A DNA stretch of 8,541 nucleotides from JAICLL01 sp035252155 (GTDB taxonomy: Bacteria > Planctomycetota > Planctomycetia > Pirellulales > JAICIG01): positions 1-8,541 of the forward strand of contig DATFDL010000457.1 in the NCBI GenBank assembly GCA_035252155.1. The letters run 5' to 3'. The translations under genes were made by a program, and so were the position numbers. Positions 1 to 4,851 of this stretch are shown in pieces; the stretch's first letter is position 1, and each line of letters begins with the position of its first letter. The notes below the pieces were generated by a model. It was not told the origin of the DNA. It ran no database searches and was given only the letters and a program-made list of their open reading frames with translations.

Positions 1-2
1 CG

Positions 3-395
3 CCGGCGCCCGCCGCGTTGCCGGCGGCCGGCGGCAGCGGCGTTGATGTTCCCAGCAACGGGCCGTTCCGGGCCAGCCCGCCGGGCGGCGGCAGCTTCAT
101 CCCCAATCAATCGAACACCAAGCCGTCTCAGCGGCCGGCAACTCGCGTACATGGCCGGTTAGTCGATCGTTCGGTCGTGCCCGCCTCACACGTGGCCGAT
201 GTATCGGCAACGCCTCACGCCGATGACGAGGCCGAAGAGGAAGACGAGGACACCGCCGAGGGCGAGAGCGACGAAGCGGTCGATGAAGCAGAGGAGAGCG
301 GCCATGGTTTGCAGCCAACCTCGGCTCGGTTCGCCAAGAAGCCAGGATCAAAAGGCGCCGTCGATATTATGGATCTTCCGCCTGTGCGCCGGTAA
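3..395 (+). CDS. C-terminal part of an unrecognised Pro/Gly-rich, acidic protein (5' end outside window)
   Basis: The frame is open from the first complete codon at position 3 to a TAA stop at 393-395, so this is probably the 3' end of a longer gene. An internal TTG at 18 exists, but no ribosome binding site precedes it. The visible 130 residues are low in complexity. A Pro/Ala/Gly-rich segment (about 3-110) is followed by a Ser/Arg/Val linker, then a strongly acidic run rich in Glu/Asp (222-299), and finally a basic tail ending PPVRR. No catalytic motif, TM helix or known domain is visible. Codons mostly end in G or C, like the neighbouring genes, which supports real coding. The acidic, disordered composition suggests a flexible tail rather than a folded domain. 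I do not recognise the family. The next gene is 378 bp away, so co-transcription is unlikely. Confidence 0.5.
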   Translation, partial: PAPAALPAAGGSGVDVPSNGPFRASPPGGGSFIPNQSNTKPSQRPATRVHGRLVDRSVVPASHVADVSATPHADDEAEEEDEDTAEGESDEAVDEAEESGHGLQPTSARFAKKPGSKGAVDIMDLPPVRR

Positions 396-439
396 AGGCG
401 GGCCAAGCCAGCCCTGAGGGCCGGCGGGGATCGGCGCCT

Positions 440-474
440 CATTTTGCATTTTGACTTTTGCATTTTTACTTTCC
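440..474. repeat. Heptamer array 1, consensus CATTTTG (about 4.7 units)
   Basis: Successive 7-mers read CATTTTG (440-446), CATTTTG (447-453), ACTTTTG (454-460), CATTTTT (461-467) and ACTTTCC (468-474). The 7-bp period is kept while single bases drift. The array is AT-rich in an otherwise very GC-rich region. It lies between two genes and has no coding potential of its own. Confidence 0.75.
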
Positions 475-523
475 CCCGGTCTCGATCAACCGGGGTATCG
501 CCAAAGCTCTGCCCCAGCCACCG
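474..523. repeat. Solo half of a dispersed palindromic repeat, with a short residual hairpin
   Basis: Positions 491-523 match 2859-2891 at 28 of 33 bases, including 18 identical bases at the 3' end (506-523). In the second locus this sequence is the right arm of a 78-nt hairpin. Here only a short inner stem remains: CCCCGGT (474-480) pairs with ACCGGGG (489-495) across an 8-nt loop. The outer left arm is absent, and its place is taken by the CATTTTG heptamers. This looks like a degraded or partial copy of the same repeat family. Confidence 0.6.
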
Positions 524-542
524 GCCCTCGATGGTTATTCCC

Positions 543-570
543 TGGCCTCCGGCCTCTGACCTCCGGCCCC
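543..570. repeat. Heptamer array 2, consensus YGGCCTC (4 units)
   Basis: Four consecutive 7-mers read TGGCCTC (543-549), CGGCCTC (550-556), TGACCTC (557-563) and CGGCCCC (564-570). The period equals that of array 1 but the sequence is unrelated. It lies 7 bp upstream of array 3. Confidence 0.65.
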
Positions 571-577
571 TTCGCTC

Positions 578-605
578 AACCCTGAACCCTGAACACTGAA
601 CCCTC
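578..605. repeat. Heptamer array 3, consensus AACCCTG (4 units)
   Basis: Consecutive 7-mers read AACCCTG (578-584), AACCCTG (585-591), AACACTG (592-598) and AACCCTC (599-605). This is the third 7-bp-period array within 170 bp. It superficially resembles a telomeric repeat, but the position between genes and the short length give no reason to call it one. Confidence 0.75.
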
Positions 606-647
606 TTTGGTCCGGTTGAGCCAATCGTTGCGGCTGTACGGCCGGGC

Positions 648-673
648 AGGGCTTGTTCGACGAAAGAAGCCCT
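648..673. other. Small hairpin upstream of the SecA-like gene
   Basis: AGGGCTT (648-654) pairs perfectly with AAGCCCT (667-673) around a 12-nt loop, and further G:C pairs are possible outside. It is about 30 bp upstream of the putative -10 box and has no following T run, so it is not a canonical terminator. It could be an operator or be accidental. Confidence 0.3.
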
Positions 674-705
674 CCCGCCCTGATACCATTTTGGGCCTGC
701 CGCGC

Positions 706-711
706 TAAAAT
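706..711 (+). promoter_or_regulatory. Possible -10 box for the SecA-like gene
   Basis: TAAAAT at 706-711 is preceded by CGC, giving GCTAAAAT. This resembles the GCTA(C/T)AAT boxes before the methyltransferase (3524-3529) and the DUF4175-like gene (4801-4806). No convincing -35 hexamer lies 16-18 bp upstream. Transcription would start near 718, giving a leader of about 56 nt. Confidence 0.35.
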
Positions 712-761
712 AGACGGGATGGTCCTCCCGGCGGTTCAACCGGGCGTGGGCTACAGCGCGT

Positions 762-766
762 GGAGA
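762..766 (+). promoter_or_regulatory. Shine-Dalgarno deciding a TTG start
   Basis: GGAGA at 762-766 is separated by 7 nt from TTG at 774. An in-frame TAG at 711-713 closes the frame upstream, and there is no in-frame ATG or GTG between that stop and 774. This supports TTG 774 as the start of the SecA-like gene. The first in-frame ATG is nine codons further in (801) and would remove little of the protein. Confidence 0.6.
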
Positions 767-773
767 CCTGTTC

Positions 774-2714
774 TTGACCTTTGCCACTCGGTTGCAAGCG
801 ATGGCCGGCGCCGGCGCGCAGCGAAAGCTGGCGCAGTGGTCGGCCCTGCTCGCCAAAGTCAACGATTACGAGCCGGAACTGAAGCAGCTTTCGGACTACG
901 ACATGCGCAAGCGCAGCCTCTCGCTGCGCTATCGGGCCAAAAGCCAAGAGCCGCTCGAACGGTTGCTGCCCGAAGCCTACGCCCTGGTCCGCGAGGCGGG
1001 CCGCCGCACCATCAACATGCGGCACTTCGACGTGCAGATTTTGGGCGGCATCGCCATGCACCACAACGCGATCGTCGAGATGCAGACGGGCGAAGGCAAA
1101 ACGCTCACGGCCACGCTGGCGATGTACCTGAACGGGTTGACCGGTAAGGGCGTCAACCTGGCCACCGTCAACGACTACCTCGCCCGCCGCGACGCTCAAT
1201 GGATGGGACCGATCTACGAGTTGCTGGGCATGAGCGTGGGCGTGATCGAAACGCAGATGCAGCAGCCCGCCCGGCGCAAGGCCTACGCCGCCGACATCAC
1301 CTACGGCACGGCCAAGGAGTTTGGCTTCGACTTTCTGCGCGACCGGTTGCTGTTGCGACGAATCAACGAGGGCCTGACCGATTTTCTGGGCGGCATGTTG
1401 GGGCAGCAGGGCGGCGGCTCGGTGGAAGAGCCGGTGCAGCGCGGCGCGCACTTTGTCGTGGTCGACGAGGCCGACAGCATCTTGATCGACGAGGCCCGCA
1501 CCCCGCTCATCATCAGCGCTTTGCCCACCGAAGAAGAAAAAATCGCCGTCGAGTGCTATCGCTGGAGCGCGAGCGTCGCCGACCAGTTCGAGGATGAAGA
1601 ACACTACGACTACGACCACGAGAAGCAATCGGTCGAGTTGACCGCCTCGGGACGCCAGTTGGTCCGCACGCTGCCCAAGCCCACGGCGATGGACGCCGTG
1701 GGCATGTTCACCATTTATGAATACATCGAACGGGCGATCAAGGTGAACCGGGCCTTCACGCTCGACCGGCAATATGTGATCCGCGACGGCGAGATTGTGA
1801 TTGTCGATGAATACACCGGCCGCCTGGCCGAAGGCCGCAAATGGCGCGACGGCATCCACCAGGCCATCGAGGCCAAAGAGGGCGTGCAAGTGACCGTCGC
1901 CACCGGGCAGGCCGCGCGAGTGACCGTGCAAGATTTTTTTCTGCGTTACGACAAGCTGACGGGCATGACCGGCACCGCGATCAGCTCAGCCCGCGAGCTG
2001 CGCAAGATTTACAAAGTCGACGTGATCGCCATTCCCACCAACCGGCCCGCCATCCGGCAGCGGCTGCCCGACGCCATTTTTGGCACCAGCGATCAGAAGT
2101 GGGCGGCCATCGTCGAGGAAGTGCGCGAGTTGCACCGGCAGGGCCGGCCAGTGCTCATCGGCACGCGGTCGATCGACAAGTCGGTGCTGCTTTCGGAGCT
2201 GTTGACCGACGCCGGCATCGAGCACCAGGTGCTCAACGCCCATCAGATCGCCGCCGAAGCCGACATCGTGGCGCGGGCTGGCCTGCGCGGGAAAGTGACC
2301 GTCTCGACCAACATGGCCGGCCGCGGTACCGACATCAAGCTGGGCGACGGCGTGGCCGAGCTCGGCGGCCTGCACGTGATTCTGACCGAAATGCACGACT
2401 CTGCCCGCGTCGACCGCCAGTTGATCGGCCGTTGCGGGCGGCAAGGTGATCCGGGCACCTTCCGGCAGTATCTTTCGCTGGACGACGATATTCTGCTGAA
2501 TGGGCTGGGACCGGAACGGGCCGAACGGCTGGAAGAGCAAGGCAAGACCTCGCCCGGACCGTTCGACCATCTCGGCGGGCTGTATCGCAAGGCCCAACGC
2601 ATCATCGAGCGGCGGCATTTTCGCGATCGTCGCGTGCTGATGTATTACGAGAAAGAACGGCAAAAGCTGCAAAAGCAGATGGGCCAGGACTCGTATCTCG
2701 ACACCGCCGGGTAG
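774..2714 (+). CDS. Short SecA-family ATPase lacking the helical wing, two-helix finger and C-terminal tail
   Basis: This 646-aa protein is a clear SecA homologue, the ATP-driven motor that pushes preproteins through SecYEG. Seen in the sequence: the MRHFDVQ nucleotide-pocket motif (82-88), Walker A MQTGEGKT (103-110), TVNDYLA just after it, a DEAD box (231-234; canonical SecA has DEVD) followed by SILIDEARTPLIIS, a preprotein cross-linking region roughly 250-370 with VDEYTGR at 344-350, GMTGTA (397-402), TNMAGRGTDIKLG (512-524) and motif VI QLIGRCGRQGDPG (549-561) with arginine fingers R553 and R556. Both nucleotide-binding folds therefore look intact. The protein ends just inside the long scaffold helix, where canonical SecA (about 900 aa) continues with the YDDV segment, wing domain, two-helix finger and Cys-rich zinc tail. 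No SecA C-terminal sequence follows in any frame downstream, so a recent frameshift is unlikely. It is probably a dedicated accessory SecA-like ATPase, not the housekeeping SecA; its partner and cargo are unknown. The gene appears monocistronic. Confidence 0.93.
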   Translation: MTFATRLQAMAGAGAQRKLAQWSALLAKVNDYEPELKQLSDYDMRKRSLSLRYRAKSQEPLERLLPEAYALVREAGRRTINMRHFDVQILGGIAMHHNAIVEMQTGEGKTLTATLAMYLNGLTGKGVNLATVNDYLARRDAQWMGPIYELLGMSVGVIETQMQQPARRKAYAADITYGTAKEFGFDFLRDRLLLRRINEGLTDFLGGMLGQQGGGSVEEPVQRGAHFVVVDEADSILIDEARTPLIISALPTEEEKIAVECYRWSASVADQFEDEEHYDYDHEKQSVELTASGRQLVRTLPKPTAMDAVGMFTIYEYIERAIKVNRAFTLDRQYVIRDGEIVIVDEYTGRLAEGRKWRDGIHQAIEAKEGVQVTVATGQAARVTVQDFFLRYDKLTGMTGTAISSARELRKIYKVDVIAIPTNRPAIRQRLPDAIFGTSDQKWAAIVEEVRELHRQGRPVLIGTRSIDKSVLLSELLTDAGIEHQVLNAHQIAAEADIVARAGLRGKVTVSTNMAGRGTDIKLGDGVAELGGLHVILTEMHDSARVDRQLIGRCGRQGDPGTFRQYLSLDDDILLNGLGPERAERLEEQGKTSPGPFDHLGGLYRKAQRIIERRHFRDRRVLMYYEKERQKLQKQMGQDSYLDTAG

Positions 2715-2812
2715 CGGCGTTTCAGTGGTCGGCGGTGCCCGCCCTCCGGCCAATCGGCAAATCCGATGCTATATATCCCAGGTGCCTGTTGGTCCCGAAT
2801 GACCAGGCGAAC

Positions 2813-2890
2813 GGTGGCTGGCGGCAGAGGCTTGCCGATGCCCCGGCTCCGAAAACGCCGGGGCATCGCTTTGGCTCTGCCCCAGCCACC
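2813..2890. repeat. 78-nt imperfect palindrome (dispersed repeat, full-length copy)
   Basis: Three paired blocks can be read: GGTGGCTGG (2813-2821) with CCAGCCACC (2882-2890), GGCAGAG (2823-2829) with CTCTGCC (2875-2881), and CGATGCCCCGGC (2836-2847) with GCCGGGGCATCG (2857-2868). They give 28 base pairs with one bulge, one internal loop and a 9-nt terminal loop (2848-2856). The right arm recurs at 491-523. It starts 98 bp after the SecA-like stop codon and no T run follows, so it is better explained as a REP/MITE-like repeat than as an intrinsic terminator, though its RNA would fold strongly. Confidence 0.8.
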
Positions 2891-2906
2891 GCTGTTGACA
2901 ATAGCA

Positions 2907-2935
2907 CCGGCCTTTGTGGCCGGAATCATCAGGAG
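2907..2935 (+). promoter_or_regulatory. Leader hairpin plus Shine-Dalgarno of the 96-aa membrane protein
   Basis: CCGGCC (2907-2912) pairs with GGCCGG (2918-2923) around a TTTGT loop, ending 7 nt before AGGAG (2931-2935). That Shine-Dalgarno sits 8 nt before ATG 2944, which decides the start in favour of 2944 over an in-frame ATG at 2914 that falls inside the hairpin. The hairpin leaves the ribosome site exposed; any regulatory role is speculative. Confidence 0.5.
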
Positions 2936-2943
2936 AACAAAAC

Positions 2944-3234
2944 ATGATCGGTCGAATCTTTGAATCTGGCGTTGAACTGCCCAGCATCTCGGCGACGGTG
3001 GGGTTGGCGGCGGTGGCGGCGCTGGGTTATCTGGTCGGTCGTTGGTCGCGGCAAGCGAAAGTGGTCGAGAATTCAACGAGCGACGATCTGCAGCGCGCGC
3101 TGTCCGACGCTCGGCAACTGGAACAAATCACCGACGAGATGCTCAGCGTCACCCGCGCGGCGCTGGAGCACTGCCAGCGGCTCAGGGCCCACCGCCCCAA
3201 GCGAAGTGGCCGCACGGCGCACGCTCGGGCATGA
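2944..3234 (+). CDS. 96-aa single-pass membrane protein, possibly a truncated GGDEF-protein N-terminus
   Basis: ATG 2944 follows a good AGGAG at 8 nt spacing. The protein has a short N-terminal segment (1-14), one hydrophobic helix about residues 15-33 (ISATVGLAAVAALGYLVG) ended by RWSRQ, which predicts a cytoplasmic C-terminus, and a helical charged segment (about 45-80) likely to form a coiled coil. The last 18 residues are basic and low in complexity (HRPKRSGRTAHARA). The arrangement of short head, TM ending in YLVGR and a DARQLEQI-type helix resembles, from memory, the N-terminus of planctomycete membrane-bound diguanylate cyclases, but no GGDEF domain follows. It may therefore be a remnant or a stand-alone small membrane protein. 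The stop lies 32 bp before a palindromic element. Codon use is like the neighbours, so I think it is or was a real gene; the function is unknown. Confidence 0.65.
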   Translation: MIGRIFESGVELPSISATVGLAAVAALGYLVGRWSRQAKVVENSTSDDLQRALSDARQLEQITDEMLSVTRAALEHCQRLRAHRPKRSGRTAHARA

Positions 3235-3266
3235 CATCAACTCAGGGTTGCAACTGAACACTGCGA

Positions 3267-3445
3267 GGGTGCCACGGCATCCGTCGCAGCGCAACGGACA
3301 CAGCAATCAGTACTCGCGCGGCCGCTGCGACGGACGCCGTGCGGATTTGCTTTTCGGCCCGGTCGACGCACGGCGTCCACCGCGGCGATTTTCGTCTCAA
3401 GTGAGGCCGGTGGCAGATCGCGCCGCGGTGGATGCCGTGGCAGCC
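3267..3445. repeat. 179-bp nested palindromic element with four copies of a 19-nt arm
   Basis: Two tandem hairpins are visible. In the first, CACGGCATCCGTCGCAGCG (3273-3291) pairs with 3323-3341 (18 of 19) over a 31-nt loop. In the second, CACGGCGTCCACCGCGGCG (3369-3387) pairs with 3421-3439 (19 of 19 counting one G:T) over a 33-nt loop. The two left arms agree at 15 of 19 positions and all differences are transitions, so the same unit occurs four times in alternating orientation, spaced 46-52 bp. The outer ends also match: 3267-3282 is complementary to 3430-3445 at 15 of 16 positions. No clear target-site duplication or ORF was found. This resembles a MITE or a BIME-like repeat pair and is the main content of the 3235-3555 noncoding stretch. 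Confidence 0.75.
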
Positions 3446-3502
3446 GGTGACTCGGCAATGGACGACCTGGAAGGTCATCCTACGGCCCGCGCACATGGCG
3501 GC

Positions 3503-3529
3503 CAGAATTCTTACGAATTCTGCTACAAT
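3503..3529 (+). promoter_or_regulatory. Extended -10 promoter overlapping an EcoRI-like palindrome, upstream of the methyltransferase
   Basis: TGCTACAAT (3521-3529) fits the extended -10 pattern TGnTAnAAT, which can work without a -35 box; none is evident. Overlapping its first bases is a perfect 8-bp inverted repeat, CAGAATTC (3503-3510) and GAATTCTG (3515-3522), separated by TTAC. That is where a repressor dimer could block RNA polymerase. The start of transcription would be near 3536, leaving a leader of about 20 nt before ATG 3556. Confidence 0.45.
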
Positions 3530-3555
3530 GCCGTTTGCCTTCTTGAGCTCACGCC

Positions 3556-4608
3556 ATGCCCGATCCACTCGCCGCGCCGTCGACCGATCCGACGCCGATC
3601 TTCGAGATCTTTCGCGGCAACTATGGAACCGAACTGCTCACGGCGGCGATTGCCCACTTCGATCTGTTCGGGCGACTGGCCGACGTGCCGCGGCACGAAG
3701 ACGACTTGCGCGGCGAGCTCAGCCTCGCGCCTCGGCCGGCGACCGTGCTGTTCACCGCCCTGCGCGCCTTCGGCTTGGTGCGAAACGGCGCGGATGGCCG
3801 ACTTGAATTGACGACACTGGCCCGCGAGCATTTGGCGCCCGGCGGCGAATTCGACGTTAGCGCCTACGTGGGCCTGGCGGCCGATAGCCCCGGCGTGCTG
3901 GCGATGGTCGAGCGCCTGCGCGCCAACCGCCCGCCAGGTACGCGCGAAGACGAAGAGGGCACCGCGTTCATCTATCGCCGGGGCGTGCGCTCGGCGATGG
4001 ACCGCGAAGAAACCGCACGGCACCTGACCATGTCACTGGCCGGTCGTGGCAAAAATGTCGCCCCAGTTCTAGCCCAGCGGTTGCCGCTTGAGGGTGCGAC
4101 TCATTTGTTAGATGTCGGCGGGGGCAGCGGCATCTATGCAATTGCCTGGTTGCGGCGGCATCCGCATCTGCGGGCCACCGTCTGGGACCGGGCCGAGGTG
4201 CTCAAGGTGGCCGCCGAAATGGCTGCGACGTACGGCGTGGCCGATCGCTTGCAGTGCGTCGCCGGCGACATGTTCGCCGACCCTGTGCCCGGCGACACCG
4301 ATGTCGTCTTGCTGTCGAACGTGCTGCACGATTGGGACGTGCCCGATTGCCGTCGGCTGATCGCGCGTTTGGCCGAGGCGTTGCCTTCGGACGGGCGGCT
4401 GTTGATTCACGACGTGTTTCTCAACGACGCGCTCGATGGCCCGCTGCCGATCGCACTCTATTCCGCGGCGCTGTTTTCGCTCACCGAAGGCCGCGCCTAC
4501 AGTGCCGCGGAGTATCGCGGCTGGCTGCTCGAGGCCGGTTTAACGCCGCGACCGATCGTGCCGACCTTGATTCATTGTGGCGTGCTGGAGGGCACTGTTC
4601 GGTTTTGA
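3556..4608 (+). CDS. SAM-dependent O-methyltransferase, Methyltransf_2 family (substrate unknown)
   Basis: This 350-aa protein has the usual length and two-domain layout of bacterial family-2 O-methyltransferases. Residues about 12-110 form the N-terminal winged-helix dimerisation domain (FRGNYGTELLTAAIAHFDLFGRL). The class I Rossmann fold follows, with SAM-binding motif LLDVGGGSG (184-192), an acidic residue after strand 2 (TVWDRAEV), AGDMF (236-240), and NVLHDWD (about 255-261), where His258 matches the catalytic base of this family. RLLIHDVF and the C-terminal AEYRGWLLEAGL segment complete the fold. The enzymes transfer the methyl group of SAM to a hydroxyl on small aromatic or polyketide-like molecules in the cytoplasm; nothing nearby identifies the substrate, as no biosynthetic genes are present. 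The ribosome site is weak (only GAG at 3546-3548). The nearest alternative frames have no motifs. The stop codon lies in the first unit of a tandem repeat. Confidence 0.9.
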   Translation: MPDPLAAPSTDPTPIFEIFRGNYGTELLTAAIAHFDLFGRLADVPRHEDDLRGELSLAPRPATVLFTALRAFGLVRNGADGRLELTTLAREHLAPGGEFDVSAYVGLAADSPGVLAMVERLRANRPPGTREDEEGTAFIYRRGVRSAMDREETARHLTMSLAGRGKNVAPVLAQRLPLEGATHLLDVGGGSGIYAIAWLRRHPHLRATVWDRAEVLKVAAEMAATYGVADRLQCVAGDMFADPVPGDTDVVLLSNVLHDWDVPDCRRLIARLAEALPSDGRLLIHDVFLNDALDGPLPIALYSAALFSLTEGRAYSAAEYRGWLLEAGLTPRPIVPTLIHCGVLEGTVRF

Positions 4609-4669
4609 CATCCAAAAATGGCGATGGCCTCTGATTGGTTTTGACAAGCGAGATCGGCGATGGCGTCTG
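4601..4669. repeat. Tandem 36-bp direct repeat spanning the methyltransferase stop codon
   Basis: Positions 4601-4633 and 4637-4669 agree at 26 of 33 bases. Both begin GGTTTTGACA and both end GCGATGGC(C/G)TCTG; the middle ten bases have diverged. The first copy contains the TGA stop at 4606-4608, so the 3' end of the gene has apparently been duplicated. The second copy runs into the left end of the following palindrome. Confidence 0.6.
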
Positions 4670-4759
4670 TAGGGAACGCCCTCCATGGCGTTCCGTGAAC
4701 TGCGAGTCGACGTCAACCCGCCCTACGGCGGAACGCCACGGAGGGCGTTCCCTACAGAC
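4665..4759. repeat. 95-nt nested palindrome (31-bp arms, MITE/REP-like)
   Basis: Arm 4665-4695 is complementary to 4729-4759 at 30 of 31 positions, with a 33-nt loop. Each arm is itself a palindrome: GGAACGCC (4673-4680) with GGCGTTCC (4687-4694), and GGAACGCC (4730-4737) with GGCGTTCC (4744-4751), each with a 6-nt loop. The element can therefore form one long hairpin or two short ones. It sits between the methyltransferase and the promoter of the DUF4175-like gene and could also stop or protect the upstream transcript, though no T run follows. Confidence 0.85.
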
Positions 4760-4797
4760 CGATATCGAAAACCGATTAGGATAGATGGACTGCCAAT

Positions 4798-4806
4798 TGC
4801 TATAAT
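4798..4806 (+). promoter_or_regulatory. Strong extended -10 promoter of the DUF4175-like gene
   Basis: TGCTATAAT at 4798-4806 is a perfect extended -10 element (TG, one base, TATAAT). No good -35 hexamer is 16-18 bp upstream. Transcription should start around 4812-4814. This matters for the gene start: a TTG at 4819 would have almost no leader, while ATG 4852 would have about 39 nt. Confidence 0.6.
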
Positions 4807-4851
4807 CCGGGCGAGGAGTTGGACGCTCGGCCGTTTGGGTTGCCACCTTTT

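Noticed and set aside
408..424. Intrinsic terminator after the first partial gene
   Set aside because: The stem is short with a 3-nt loop and the T-rich sequence starts 16 bases later in the heptamer array, not directly after it.
578..605. Telomere-like end sequence
   Set aside because: Only four units, lies between genes, and two other heptamer types are adjacent.
215..862. Minus-strand open frame of 215 residues
   Set aside because: It runs through the heptamer arrays and the SecA-like gene start; the product is low in complexity and has no domain or ribosome site.
705..1931. Minus-strand open frame of 408 residues opposite the SecA-like gene
   Set aside because: Typical antisense shadow of a GC-rich coding region; the plus strand has unambiguous SecA motifs.
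1934..1940. Run of seven T as a programmed slippage site in the SecA-like gene
   Set aside because: The frame before and after it gives normal SecA sequence and no conserved alternative product is apparent.
2895..2900. TTGACA as a -35 box for the small membrane protein gene
   Set aside because: No -10-like hexamer lies 16-18 bp downstream; that position is the GC-only arm of a hairpin.
2715..2943. Frameshifted remainder of a full-length SecA
   Set aside because: No frame here or just downstream shows wing-domain, finger or Cys-rich tail sequence.
3273..3439. CRISPR array
   Set aside because: Repeats alternate in orientation, there are only four, and no cas genes or leader are present.
2960..3811. 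Plus-strand open frame of 283 residues crossing from the small gene into the methyltransferase
   Set aside because: It is out of frame with both real genes, is full of Arg/Ser/Pro and crosses the palindromic element.
4605..4646. Two TTGACA hexamers (4605-4610, 4641-4646) as -35 boxes
   Set aside because: No -10 at proper spacing after either; they are part of the duplicated gene end.
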